Assembly: GCF_000577815.1 (NCBI RefSeq)
Contig: NZ_CBYM010000021.1
Span: 1 to 58,023 of the forward strand
DNA from: Clostridium saudiense
Lineage (GTDB): Bacteria > Bacillota > Clostridia > Clostridiales > Clostridiaceae
DNA length: 58,023 bases
Direction of reading: 5' to 3'
Part shown: positions 39,377-47,790 of the stretch, in pieces
Layout of the letters: each line of letters starts with the position of its first letter
How positions within the stretch are numbered: the first letter of the stretch is position 1
Notes under the pieces: generated by a model
The model's input: only the letters and a program-made list of their open reading frames with translations
What the model was told of the DNA's origin: nothing
Databases searched by the model: none
Made by a program: the position numbers and the translations under genes

Positions 39377-40639
39377 ATGGAAAAAATCATAGTTAGAGGT
39401 GGAAAGGAACTTCATGGAGAAGTTGATATAAGTGTTGCAAAAAATTCAGTATTACCTATAATAGTTGCAACTATTTTAAATCCAACCGAAATAATTTTAA
39501 AGAAAGTACCTATGTTAGAAGATGTTACTGTCTTGATTAATTTATTAAGAGAGTTAAATTGTGAAGTGCAATTTTCTTCAATAACAGGAGATTTAAAAAT
39601 AAATACCCAAAATTTAAAAGAAGTAGATCCTAATAGTGAGTTAATTAGAAAAATGAGAGCATCTTTTTTAATTATGGGACCTATGTTAGCAAGGTTTGGC
39701 AAATGTAAAATATCAATGCCTGGAGGCTGTAATATTGGAAGCAGACCTGTAGATTTACATTTAAAAGGTTTTAATGCTTTAGGAATAGAATCTGAAGTTG
39801 GGTATGGATATGTCGAAGCTAAGATTGATAAATTACATGGAAACAGAATTTATTTAGATTTTCCATCTGTAGGAGCTACAGAGAATATTATGATGGCAGC
39901 TGTTTTAGCACCAGGAGTTACTGTAATAGAAAATGCTGCTGAAGAACCAGAAATCTGGGATTTAGCAAGATTTTTGAATTGTATGGGAGCTAATATTGAA
40001 GGAGCTGGATATGGAAAGATAACTATACATGGTGTATCAGAATTGAAACAACCAAAACCATTTACACCTATATTTGATAGAATAGAAGCTGGAACTTTTA
40101 TGGTTGCAGCTGGAATTACTAATAGTAAGATAACGATTAATGGAGTAAATGAAGAACATTTAATGCCTACTATTGAAAAGTTGAAGGAGTGCGGAGTTTA
40201 CTGTACTATAGATGGACAAAAGATGATTGTTGATGGAACTAAAGAAAAAAGACCAGTAGATATAAAAACAATGCCTTATCCTGGTTTTCCAACAGATATG
40301 CAGGCTCAAATGATGGCTTTATTAGCAATTACTAAAGGAGTAAGTGTAATAACTGAAACTGTATTTGAAAATAGGTTTATGCATGTTGGAGAGCTAGGAA
40401 GAATGGGTGCTAATATAAAAATTGATGGTAGAATAGCAATAGTAGAAGGTGTAACTACTCTTACTGGATGCGGGGTTAAAGCTACTGATTTAAGAGCTGG
40501 AGCAGCAATGATATTAGCTGGATTAGTTGCAAATGGACAAACGGAGATAGGAGAAATATATCATATTGATAGAGGATATACTAATATTGAAGAAAAGTTT
40601 AGAAAGCTTGGAGCAGAAATATATAGAGTTCATAAATAA
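39377..40639 (+). CDS. murA: UDP-N-acetylglucosamine 1-carboxyvinyltransferase
   Basis: A 420-residue enzyme for the first committed step of peptidoglycan synthesis (transfer of enolpyruvyl from PEP). The active-site Cys118 lies in MPGGCNIGSRP, the form that reacts with fosfomycin. ATG 39377 is placed after GGAGGA (39367-39372); the ATG at 39365 is within it. It follows the ywmB-like gene and precedes spoIID in the Bacillus order. Confidence 0.96.
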   Translation: MEKIIVRGGKELHGEVDISVAKNSVLPIIVATILNPTEIILKKVPMLEDVTVLINLLRELNCEVQFSSITGDLKINTQNLKEVDPNSELIRKMRASFLIMGPMLARFGKCKISMPGGCNIGSRPVDLHLKGFNALGIESEVGYGYVEAKIDKLHGNRIYLDFPSVGATENIMMAAVLAPGVTVIENAAEEPEIWDLARFLNCMGANIEGAGYGKITIHGVSELKQPKPFTPIFDRIEAGTFMVAAGITNSKITINGVNEEHLMPTIEKLKECGVYCTIDGQKMIVDGTKEKRPVDIKTMPYPGFPTDMQAQMMALLAITKGVSVITETVFENRFMHVGELGRMGANIKIDGRIAIVEGVTTLTGCGVKATDLRAGAAMILAGLVANGQTEIGEIYHIDRGYTNIEEKFRKLGAEIYRVHK

Positions 40640-40672
40640 ATTAGGGGTCTTTTTTGACTCCTAATTTTATTT
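40639..40672 (+). terminator. terminator of murA
   Basis: AATTAGGGGTC pairs with GACTCCTAATT (one G-U) and is followed by TTATTTTAT. Confidence 0.75.
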
Positions 40673-40769
40673 TATATAGAAATATAAGAATTAATAATAA
40701 TGATAATTTGGAATTGTTCAACAGATTAAAACATATATATAGGTGTAACCTTGGTAAGATGGAGGGAGT

Positions 40770-41930
40770 ATGAGTAAAAATTTTTTAAAAGGATTTACAA
40801 CGATTAAGTTAGTAATAGTAACAGCTATATGTATTATTTTGTTTATGATAATAATTCCAGTAATAACTATGAAAGCAGATGTGAAAATAGATTTTAATAA
40901 ATATGCAACTAATAAAGAAAAGATAAATGTTAATGAATCGGATAAGAGTGAAGATAATAAGGTAGAGGAAGAGATAGATAATACAGAGATTAAAGACAAA
41001 GTAGATGAAGTGGACAATGTAGATAATGTGGATAAGATAGAGGATATAAACAATGAAATAAACATTAATACAAATAGTACTGTTTCTGTATATATTACTT
41101 TAGAGAATAGAATAGAGGAGATAGAACTAGAAGATTATGTATATGGTGTACTTGCAAATACAATGCCTATTAGCTTTGAAACTGAAGCATTGAAGGCTCA
41201 AGCTATTGTAGCTAGAACCTATGTTGTTAGTAAAAAAATAAATCCATGTACAGAGGCTAATGGAGGAGATATATGTGACTCAGCACATTGTCAGGTTTAT
41301 TCATCAAAGGATGATATCCTTAAGAAATGGGGAGAGGAAAATGGAGAGAGATATTGGGAAAAAATAAAAAATGCAGTAGATGATACAAAAGGTATGGTTT
41401 TAACTTATGATAGCGAATTGGTAATGTATCCATTATATTTTGCTGTTAGTGCTGGAAAGACCGAGTCAGCAGAAGAGTTAGGGATGGGAAAAATCCCGTA
41501 TCTTAAATCAGTAGATAGCCCAGGTGATGAGGAATCATCTAAATTTGAAAGTTCTAAGGAAATTACATTAAGTGATTTAGCTTATATAATAAGTAATAAA
41601 TATCCTAAGTCTGGCATAACTTCAAGTAATATAAGAGATAGTATTAGTATATTATCAAGAAGTGAGTCGGGGGGAGTTATTGAATTAAAAGTAGGAGATA
41701 GTGTGATTAAAGGAGCTGATTTTAAAGTTTTGCTAGGGCTCAACTCAACAAACTTTGATTATTCTATAGGCGATAATACGATTATATTCAATTGTAAAGG
41801 CTATGGTGAAGGGGTTGGAATGAGTCAGTGGGGGGCAAATGTTATGGCTAAGGATGGGAAGAGTTATGATGAAATATTAAAGCATTATTATACGGGTATT
41901 AATATAGGAAATTTAAAATTTAACCTATAA
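40770..41930 (+). CDS. spoIID: stage II sporulation protein D (engulfment peptidoglycan hydrolase)
   Basis: A 386-residue SpoIID, the lytic transglycosylase of the engulfment machine that works with SpoIIP and SpoIIM. N-terminal membrane anchor (about 12-34), an Asp/Glu-rich linker (about 45-95), then the SpoIID domain with LEDYVYGVLANTMPISFETEALKAQAI (split here into LEDYVYGVLA and FETEALKAQA), CDSAHCQVY and the closing GYGEGVGMSQWGAN. RBS ATGGAGGGAG. Monocistronic between two terminators; sigma-E control is known for the family. Confidence 0.94.
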   Translation: MSKNFLKGFTTIKLVIVTAICIILFMIIIPVITMKADVKIDFNKYATNKEKINVNESDKSEDNKVEEEIDNTEIKDKVDEVDNVDNVDKIEDINNEININTNSTVSVYITLENRIEEIELEDYVYGVLANTMPISFETEALKAQAIVARTYVVSKKINPCTEANGGDICDSAHCQVYSSKDDILKKWGEENGERYWEKIKNAVDDTKGMVLTYDSELVMYPLYFAVSAGKTESAEELGMGKIPYLKSVDSPGDEESSKFESSKEITLSDLAYIISNKYPKSGITSSNIRDSISILSRSESGGVIELKVGDSVIKGADFKVLLGLNSTNFDYSIGDNTIIFNCKGYGEGVGMSQWGANVMAKDGKSYDEILKHYYTGINIGNLKFNL

Positions 41931-41955
41931 GGTTAATATATACTATATAAACACG

Positions 41956-41995
41956 AAGAGATTTGATTTATCAAATCTCTTTTTGTTTTTTTATA
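41956..41995 (+). terminator. terminator of spoIID
   Basis: AAGAGATTTGA (41956-41966) pairs with TCAAATCTCTT (41971-41981), followed by TTTGTTTTTTTATAT. Confidence 0.88.
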
Positions 41996-42077
41996 TATAA
42001 ATTTGACGAATAAAAATTTAGTATAGATTGAATTAATTTAATTTTAGGGGCAAGAATACAATACAGGAGGTGTTGAA

Positions 42078-42911
42078 ATGGACCAAAATAAAAAAAATAA
42101 AGTAAAGGACTTTTTCAGAAAGGAGGGCTTTTACTTAGTTTTACTAGTATGTTTATGTGTAGTTGCAACTGTAGCAGCATTTACTATTAAAAAGAATTCA
42201 GTTGCTAAGGAGCAAAACAATACTAGCAATGAATTATCTTTAAATGATGTTCAAGATAGCAATTCTTCAGAGGTTGATTCTAACTTTAATATGCAAAATG
42301 CAGAAAGGGTAGAAAACAATGATGAATTAGCAGAAGCAAATGATAATGAAATATCTCAAGAAGAAGTTACTAATGAAGTAGATAATGATACTAATGATAC
42401 TAATGAAGCGATTGTTTCTGAAAATCAAAATAACTCAGAGCAAGAAGCTGATGTTGATGTTTCAGCAGGAACTGATAGTAATATTGTTCTATCATTACCT
42501 ATAGATGGTGAAGTAGCTATATCAAGAGAATTTGGAAAAATGGTAAGAACTTATTCAGATGAAACTAGAAGTGAAGATATATCTAGAAGAGGTATTGATA
42601 TAAATGCTGCTGTCGGAACAACTGTTAAGGCAGCTGCAGAGGGTAAAGTTGAAGAAGTATCAAGCAATACTACAGATGGAACTTATGTTGTTATTGCACA
42701 TGCTAATGGGCTAAAAACAAAATATGCTAACTTAAGCGAAGATGTTAAGGTAGCAGCAGGGGATACTGTTAGTGCTGGTACTGAAATAGGTACAGTAGGA
42801 AATAGTTCAGGTATATTTACATCAAAAATTTGCGGAGATGTATTAAATGTTCAAGTACAAGATGCAAATGGAAAAGATGTTGATCCAAGTGCTTATTTCG
42901 AGATGAAATAA
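42078..42911 (+). CDS. spoIIQ: SpoIIQ-like M23-fold protein with a degenerate active site
   Basis: A 277-residue forespore membrane protein that pairs with SpoIIIAH across the intermembrane space. One membrane helix (about 18-36), a long acidic linker (40-130) and a LytM/M23 domain (about 150-277). None of the zinc-site histidines survive: the HxxxD motif is Arg170-x3-Asp174, the YAHL histidine is Asn218, and HxH is Val-Leu-Asn (255-257). It therefore cannot be a zinc endopeptidase. Position between spoIID and spoIIID matches Bacillus. RBS AGGAGGTG. Confidence 0.88.
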   Translation: MDQNKKNKVKDFFRKEGFYLVLLVCLCVVATVAAFTIKKNSVAKEQNNTSNELSLNDVQDSNSSEVDSNFNMQNAERVENNDELAEANDNEISQEEVTNEVDNDTNDTNEAIVSENQNNSEQEADVDVSAGTDSNIVLSLPIDGEVAISREFGKMVRTYSDETRSEDISRRGIDINAAVGTTVKAAAEGKVEEVSSNTTDGTYVVIAHANGLKTKYANLSEDVKVAAGDTVSAGTEIGTVGNSSGIFTSKICGDVLNVQVQDANGKDVDPSAYFEMK

Positions 42912-42918
42912 TTTATTA

Positions 42919-42948
42919 AAGTATCAACCATTTTTATGGTTGATACTT
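42919..42948 (+). terminator. hairpin after spoIIQ
   Basis: AAGTATCAACCA (42919-42930) pairs perfectly with TGGTTGATACTT (42937-42948). The T-tail is weak. Confidence 0.65.
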
Positions 42949-43036
42949 ATACAATTATTTAATTAGTTTGAGAATATGAATTTTTTTTATAGATTAAGTA
43001 AATAATATATCAAATAGAGATTAAGGAGGTATAATC

Positions 43037-43291
43037 TTGAAAGACTATATAGAAGAAAGAGTTTTAGAGGTAGCCCAATATATAATTGATTCAAAAGCTA
43101 CAATTAGAAAAACAGCGAAAGTATTTGGGGTAAGTAAGAGTACTATTCATAAGGATATGACAGAAAGATTACCTAAAATTAATCCGGCTATAGCTGAACA
43201 AACACATTTAATATTAGAATTAAATAAATCTGAAAGACATATTAGAGGCGGTAAAGCCACAAAAATGAAATATAAGGCGAATGAAGGATAA
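43037..43291 (+). CDS. spoIIID: sporulation transcriptional regulator SpoIIID
   Basis: An 84-residue helix-turn-helix regulator of mother-cell genes, acting with sigma-E. The HTH is ATIRKTAKVFGVSKSTIHKD (residues about 21-40), followed by the basic tail that also contacts DNA. Start is TTG 43037 behind AAGGAGGT. Gene order spoIIQ-spoIIID-mbl is conserved in Firmicutes. Confidence 0.96.
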   Translation: MKDYIEERVLEVAQYIIDSKATIRKTAKVFGVSKSTIHKDMTERLPKINPAIAEQTHLILELNKSERHIRGGKATKMKYKANEG

Positions 43292-43390
43292 AGCTATTGA
43301 ATGATAAATCCATTAAATATATAATAGAAAAAGGAATAATTTTGTAGAAAAAACAAATATTTTGAATTTTATTATATAGGAGTGAATAAA

Positions 43391-44425
43391 ATGTGGTTTT
43401 GGAAAAGCGGTAGCGATTTGGGAATTGATTTAGGGACAGCCACTGTACTTGTTTATGTAAAAGGAAAAGGAGTAGTATTAAAAGAACCATCAGTTGTAGC
43501 AATTAATAAAAATAATAATAAGGTTTTAGCAGTTGGAGAGGAAGCAAGAAGGATGATAGGGAGGACCCCTGGTAATATTGTAGCAGTAAGACCATTAAAG
43601 GATGGGGTAATTTCTGATTATGATGTTACAGAAAAAATGCTTAAGGCTTTTATTAAGAAAGCTTTAGGAAAAAGAAGGGTTATAGCACCGAGAGTTATGA
43701 TTTGTATTCCATCAGAAGCAACAGAAGTCGAGAAAAGAGCAGTAATAGATGCAGCTATGAATTCGGGAGCTAAGAAAGTTAATCTAATTGAAGAACCATT
43801 AGCGGCTGCAATTGGAGCAGGATTAGATATTACGAAACCAGATGGACATATGATTATTGACATTGGTGGTGGAACAACTGATATTGCAGTTATTTCATTA
43901 GGTGGTATTGTTATTAGACAGTCTATAAAAGTCGCAGGTGATAAATTTGATGAAGCAATTACTAGATATGTAAGAATGAAGTATAAGCTTCTAATTGGTG
44001 AAAAGACTTCAGAAGATTTAAAGGTTAGTGTTGGATCTGTATTTAAGGGATCAAGGAACATATCAACGACTATTAAGGGTAGAAATTTAATTGCTGGTTT
44101 ACCAGGTGAAGTTATTATTTCTACTGAAGAATTAAGAGAAGCATTAATGGAACCAGTATCAATGATTGTTGAAAGTGTAAAATCTGTATTAGAAAAGACT
44201 CCACCGGAATTAGCAGCAGATATTATTGAAAAAGGAATATTAATGACTGGTGGTGGTTCGTTAATAGATGGATTAGATAAACTTATAGAAGAGAATACAG
44301 GTATTAATGTTAGTATTGCAAGTAACACAGTAGAGGCAGTAGCAATGGGAACAGGTGAGGTTCTTAAGTATGCTGATAAATTGGACAATAATATTTCTAA
44401 TAAAGAAATTACTTTAATAGATTAA
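43391..44425 (+). CDS. mbl: MreB-family actin-like cell-shape protein (Mbl)
   Basis: A 344-residue MreB/Mbl protein that guides lateral wall synthesis. ATP-binding motifs are LGIDLGTATVLVYV, IDIGGGTTDIAVISLGG and ILMTGGGSLIDG. The N-terminal MWFWKSGSD could be a short amphipathic membrane anchor. ATG 43391 follows AGGAGTG at good spacing. The name Mbl is chosen from position after spoIIID; MreB would be equally valid from sequence alone. Confidence 0.92.
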   Translation: MWFWKSGSDLGIDLGTATVLVYVKGKGVVLKEPSVVAINKNNNKVLAVGEEARRMIGRTPGNIVAVRPLKDGVISDYDVTEKMLKAFIKKALGKRRVIAPRVMICIPSEATEVEKRAVIDAAMNSGAKKVNLIEEPLAAAIGAGLDITKPDGHMIIDIGGGTTDIAVISLGGIVIRQSIKVAGDKFDEAITRYVRMKYKLLIGEKTSEDLKVSVGSVFKGSRNISTTIKGRNLIAGLPGEVIISTEELREALMEPVSMIVESVKSVLEKTPPELAADIIEKGILMTGGGSLIDGLDKLIEENTGINVSIASNTVEAVAMGTGEVLKYADKLDNNISNKEITLID

Positions 44426-44433
44426 ATTTATAT

Positions 44434-44485
44434 TAGTAAACAAATAATGCTAGAAGTTATAACTTCTAGCATTATTTGTTTACTA
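44434..44485. terminator. 52-bp perfect palindrome acting as bidirectional terminator of mbl and yyaC
   Basis: The two 26-base halves (44434-44459 and 44460-44485) are exact reverse complements. The right arm contains the stop codon and last four codons of yyaC (stop at 44472-44474). Confidence 0.85.
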
Positions 44486-45014
44486 TAGAATTTAAATAAT
44501 AAGCATGTATTAATCCATGAGAAATTACTTTTGCCATTTCGAAAACAAGATGAAGTCGTATACTTCTAGAAGTGAAGAATTCAGCAGTATCACTAGAGTC
44601 TATTATACCAATTATTGAAGCAATACCTACATCGGGAAGTGATTTTCCAACACCTTTCCCAGGATGGATAGGATAATCACGAGTGTGTATTTCACCAATT
44701 GAATTTACATCTCCGAGACATGCATCTATACCTATTATAGAAGCATTAGGATGAAGCTTATTGATTTCAATAAGTTTTTTATCTAAGTTTAATGCATGAA
44801 TCGGATTTTCTAACGTACCGTATACAGGTAAAGGAAAATTATGTTCTTGAAGAAAAGTTCCAACAAGTGGGCCTAAACAATCACCTACGCATTTATCAGT
44901 ACCGATGCATACTATAATACTATTAGAATTAATATATTTTCTCATAAATTCAGCAATTTCATAGTATGCTAAATTAGATTTATAATTAAACTTTCTTTTA
45001 ATCAAATAATTCAC
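44472..45014 (-). CDS. yyaC: YyaC-type spore protease-family protein
   Basis: A 180-residue protein of the YyaC family, related to germination protease (Gpr)-like and hydrogenase-maturation-type peptidases; found in spore formers. Conserved blocks are CIGTDKCVGDCLGPLVG, GTLENPIHALNL and GIDACLGD. Its role is not well established. The ribosome site on the minus strand is GGGAGGTG before ATG 45014. It is convergent with mbl, and its end lies within the palindrome. Confidence 0.9.
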   Translation of the reverse strand: MNYLIKRKFNYKSNLAYYEIAEFMRKYINSNSIIVCIGTDKCVGDCLGPLVGTFLQEHNFPLPVYGTLENPIHALNLDKKLIEINKLHPNASIIGIDACLGDVNSIGEIHTRDYPIHPGKGVGKSLPDVGIASIIGIIDSSDTAEFFTSRSIRLHLVFEMAKVISHGLIHAYYLNSIVNK

Positions 45015-45503
45015 CTCCCATTTTTATATATGGAAATTATTTTTCGCTATTTAAAATAACAAAAAATAATGTTTGTTACTTTAAAGAAAACTTCTTTTCG
45101 ATTCATTTAGTAAATAAATTTAATAATAAAATTAAAAGTTTAAATTTTGATTATATTATAGCTTGTCTTATATAAAATATATGATTTACAAAGCAATAAT
45201 ATAATTTTATTATAAAAAATTATATTAAGAACTTAAAAGAAAAGGTATCAGTTGGACAATGATGATTTATAAAAGTATGTAAAATTTATTAAAATTAACA
45301 AGCTTGTACTTATACTATATTTATATGAGGGTAAATTTGTTACTAATTATGAGGTGAAAAATGAATAAAAAATCTACTATTAAATTTGAAAAAAGTATTA
45401 TTTTTATTATTATAAAAAAATAGAATTATATATTAAAAAGAAGAATTATAGAGAAAATAAGAGTATATTAAGAATAATCTTTTATAAAGATTAAAAATGG
45501 GGG
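45015..45503. other. AT-rich gap upstream of the tRNA cluster
   Basis: No established gene. A possible 20-codon ORF starts at ATG 45361 (MNKKSTIKFEKSIIFIIIKK, stop 45421) behind a good site GAGGTGAAA. An AT hairpin AATATAATTTT/AAAAATTATATT lies near 45200-45230. Otherwise featureless. Confidence 0.4.
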
Positions 45504-45532
45504 TTGAAATATAATTGGTTTAATTATATACT
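45504..45532 (+). promoter_or_regulatory. promoter of the tRNA cluster
   Basis: TTGAAA (45504-45509), 17-base spacer, TATACT (45527-45532), about 60 bases before the first tRNA. Confidence 0.65.
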
Positions 45533-45591
45533 AGTCCTTGTCAGTTCGGCAGTAACATAATGAATGACAAAAAAGTTGTAAATAAGCACAT

Positions 45592-45676
45592 GGGGGAGTT
45601 CCCGAGAGGCCAAAGGGGGCAGACTGTAAATCTGTTACGTTTCGTTTCGATGGTTCGAATCCGTCCTCCCCCACCA
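45592..45676 (+). tRNA. tRNA-Tyr (GTA), copy 1
   Basis: Acceptor GGGGGAG/CTCCCCC, long variable arm typical of bacterial tRNA-Tyr, anticodon GTA in ACTGTAAAT, encoded CCA. 85 bases. Confidence 0.97.
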
Positions 45677-45715
45677 TTAACAACTTAAAAAAGAAAATTT
45701 GAAATTTGGTATTAT

Positions 45716-45790
45716 GCTTCATTGGCTCAATGGCAGAGCAGCTGACTTGTAATCAGCAGGTTGTTGGTTCGACTCCGACATGAAGCTCCA
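45716..45790 (+). tRNA. tRNA-Thr (TGT), copy 1
   Basis: Acceptor GCTTCAT/ATGAAGC, anticodon stem GCTGA/TCAGC with loop CTTGTAA (anticodon TGT), encoded CCA. 75 bases. Confidence 0.96.
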
Positions 45791-45793
45791 AAT

Positions 45794-45878
45794 GGGGGAG
45801 TTCCCGAGAGGCCAAAGGGGGCAGACTGTAAATCTGTTACGTTTCGTTTCGATGGTTCGAATCCGTCCTCCCCCACCA
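45794..45878 (+). tRNA. tRNA-Tyr (GTA), copy 2
   Basis: Identical to copy 1 over its whole length; 3 bases after the preceding tRNA-Thr. Confidence 0.97.
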
Positions 45879-45896
45879 TTTCAAATTTAGTTTTAT

Positions 45897-45972
45897 GGAA
45901 GCATAGCTCAGCTGGGAGAGCATCTGCCTTACAAGCAGAGGGTCACAGGTTCGATCCCTGTTGTTTCCACCA
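45897..45972 (+). tRNA. tRNA-Val (TAC)
   Basis: Acceptor GGAAGCA/TGTTTCC with one G-U pair, anticodon TAC in CCTTACAAG, encoded CCA. 76 bases. Confidence 0.96.
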
Positions 45973-45977
45973 AATAA

Positions 45978-46052
45978 GCTTCATTGGCTCAATGGCAGAG
46001 CAGCTGACTTGTAATCAGCAGGTTGTTGGTTCGACTCCGACATGAAGCTCCA
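45978..46052 (+). tRNA. tRNA-Thr (TGT), copy 2
   Basis: Identical to tRNA-Thr copy 1; 5 bases after tRNA-Val. Confidence 0.96.
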
Positions 46053-46057
46053 AATAT

Positions 46058-46142
46058 GGGGGAGTTCCCGAGAGGCCAAAGGGGGCAGACTGTAAATCTG
46101 TTACGTTTCGTTTCGATGGTTCGAATCCGTCCTCCCCCACCA
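46058..46142 (+). tRNA. tRNA-Tyr (GTA), copy 3
   Basis: Identical to the other two tRNA-Tyr copies; 5 bases after tRNA-Thr copy 2. Confidence 0.97.
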
Positions 46143-46144
46143 TT

Positions 46145-46174
46145 AGCATGGTTTATACCATGCTTTTTTTATTT
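46145..46174 (+). terminator. terminator of the tRNA cluster
   Basis: AGCATGGT (46145-46152) pairs with ACCATGCT (46157-46164), followed by TTTTTTATTTT. Confidence 0.9.
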
Positions 46175-46223
46175 TATAAAAAATAAATTATAATCATATT
46201 ATTTTTTATGAATATATTAAATG

Positions 46224-46252
46224 TTGACATAGTATAATTATATTGATAAAAT
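46224..46252 (+). promoter_or_regulatory. promoter of metK
   Basis: TTGACA (46224-46229), 17-base spacer, TAAAAT (46247-46252). Transcription would start about 20 bases before the riboswitch. Confidence 0.7.
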
Positions 46253-46278
46253 ATTCTAGAAATAAAATTTGATATTAG

Positions 46279-46515
46279 TTCTTATCCAGAGAGGTGGAGG
46301 GATAAAGGCCCTGTGAAACCCGGCAACCTATTAACAGTTAAAAGTTAATAGTTAAGATTAGAGAAAACTATTAGGATTTCATCTATAACTATGAACTATA
46401 AACTAAGAATTATTAACTAGGTTAATGTGGTGCAAATTCCTGCAGAACAATTAAGTTTGCAAGATAAGAAAGACCTTAGATAATTATAGTCTCTTCTTTT
46501 TGCAAGAGGCTTTTT
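46279..46515 (+). promoter_or_regulatory. SAM-I (S-box) riboswitch with enlarged P3 loop, and its terminator
   Basis: P1 is TTCTTATC (46279-46286) with GATAAGAA (46463-46470). The conserved core AGAGGTGGAGGGA, GGCCCTGTGAAACCCGGCAACC and GTGGTGCAAATTCCTGCAG is present. P3 pairs ACC-TTAAC (46326-46335) with GTTAAT..GGT (46421-46431), but its loop holds about 85 extra bases (46336-46420), so the aptamer spans 192 bases where about 107 is usual. The expression platform is AGTCTCTT/AAGAGGCT (about 46487-46513) plus a T-run; AAGAAAGAC at the 3' side of P1 can pair with GTCTCTTCTT as antiterminator. Confidence 0.93.
46336..46420 (+). repeat. diverged MITE-like repeat (copy E) inside the SAM riboswitch P3 loop
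   Basis: AGTTAAAAGTTAATAGTTA at the left and TAACTATGAACTATAAACT at the right form an imperfect inverted repeat matching the family ends. The AATTCAGC hairpin of the other copies is missing, so this is a shortened or decayed member. Confidence 0.55.
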
Positions 46516-46558
46516 TTATTGCTTAGAATTAATATCAAAACGAGAGGAGCTAAGCAAA

Positions 46559-47734
46559 ATGAGAAGATTATTTACTTCAGAATCAGTTACAGAAGGGCAT
46601 CCAGATAAAATATGTGATCAAATTTCGGATGCAGTATTAGACAGTATATTAGAAAAGGACCCAACAGCTAGAGTTGCTTGCGAAACAGCAGTAACAACAG
46701 GAATGGTACTAGTAATGGGAGAAATATCAACATCTTGTTATGTAGATATTCCTAAAGTAGTTAGAAAAACAATTAGAGAAATTGGATATGATAGAGCTAA
46801 ATATGGATTTGATTGTGATACATGTTCAGTATTAACATCTATTGATGAACAATCTGGAGATATTGCAATGGGAGTTGATGAAGCTTTAGAATCTAGAGCA
46901 GGAACAAAGGATGATGTTGAAGCAGTAGGAGCTGGAGATCAAGGAATGATGTTTGGTTATGCTACTAATGAAACACCAGAATTTATGCCTTCACCAATTG
47001 CCATGGCACATAGATTGTCAAGAAGATTAACTGAAGTTAGAAAAAATGAAACTTTACCTTATTTAAGACCAGATGGAAAAACTCAAGTTACAGTTGAGTA
47101 TGATGATAATAAAGTTGTAAGAATTGATGCAATAGTTATTTCAACTCAACATGATGAGCATGTAAGTCAAGAGCAAATAAGAGAAGATTTAATGGAGCAT
47201 GTAATTAAACATGTTATTCCAGCTGAATTATTAGATGAATCAACTAAATATTACATTAATCCTACTGGAAGATTTGTTGTTGGTGGACCACAAGGTGATA
47301 GTGGATTAACAGGAAGAAAGATTATAGTTGATACTTACGGAGGATATGGAAGACACGGTGGTGGTGCTTTCTCAGGAAAAGATCCAACAAAAGTTGATAG
47401 ATCAGCAGCTTATGCAGCAAGATGGGTAGCTAAGAATTTAGTTGCAGCTGGTGTTGCAGATAAGTTAGAAATTCAATTGGCTTATGCAATAGGTGTTGCA
47501 AAGCCGGTTTCTATAGAAGTTGAAACTTTTGGAACAGGTAAATTAAATGAAGAAGAAATAACAAGAATTGTAGAAAAAGTATTTGATTTAAGACCAGGAG
47601 CTATAATAAGGGATCTTGATTTAAGAAGACCTATATACAGACAAACAGCAGCTTATGGTCACTTTGGTAGAAATGATTTAAATTTACCTTGGGAACAATT
47701 AAATAAAGTAGAAGAAATTAAGAAATACTTATAA
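46559..47734 (+). CDS. metK: S-adenosylmethionine synthetase
   Basis: A 391-residue enzyme making SAM from methionine and ATP. Motifs: [20 protein letters not shown] (N-terminal), [12 protein letters not shown], and [28 protein letters not shown] lies 6-14 bases before ATG 46559. Its leader is a SAM-I riboswitch, so high SAM should stop transcription. Closed by a strong terminator. Confidence 0.97.
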   Translation: MRRLFTSESVTEGHPDKICDQISDAVLDSILEKDPTARVACETAVTTGMVLVMGEISTSCYVDIPKVVRKTIREIGYDRAKYGFDCDTCSVLTSIDEQSGDIAMGVDEALESRAGTKDDVEAVGAGDQGMMFGYATNETPEFMPSPIAMAHRLSRRLTEVRKNETLPYLRPDGKTQVTVEYDDNKVVRIDAIVISTQHDEHVSQEQIREDLMEHVIKHVIPAELLDESTKYYINPTGRFVVGGPQGDSGLTGRKIIVDTYGGYGRHGGGAFSGKDPTKVDRSAAYAARWVAKNLVAAGVADKLEIQLAYAIGVAKPVSIEVETFGTGKLNEEEITRIVEKVFDLRPGAIIRDLDLRRPIYRQTAAYGHFGRNDLNLPWEQLNKVEEIKKYL

Positions 47735-47735
47735 T

Positions 47736-47768
47736 AAAAAAGCGAAGACTCATGTCTTCGCTTTTTTA
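47736..47768 (+). terminator. terminator of metK
   Basis: AAAAAGCGAAGAC pairs with GTCTTCGCTTTTT around TCAT. Same stem as the upp terminator. Confidence 0.92.
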
Positions 47769-47790
47769 TTAGATTGAAAAGAAATTTACT

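Noticed and set aside
43618..44388. Minus-strand frame of 256 codons inside mbl
   Set aside because: It is entirely antisense to a highly conserved gene, has no ribosome site and has the Ser/Ile-rich composition typical of antisense shadows in AT-rich DNA.
45531..45722. Minus-strand frame of 63 codons overlapping the first tRNA-Tyr
   Set aside because: It is antisense to a clear tRNA and contains translated tRNA sequence; such spurious proteins are common annotation artefacts.
45761..46045. Open frame of 94 codons across the tRNA array
   Set aside because: It runs through three complete tRNA genes and part of others; the frame is a by-product of repeated tRNA sequence.
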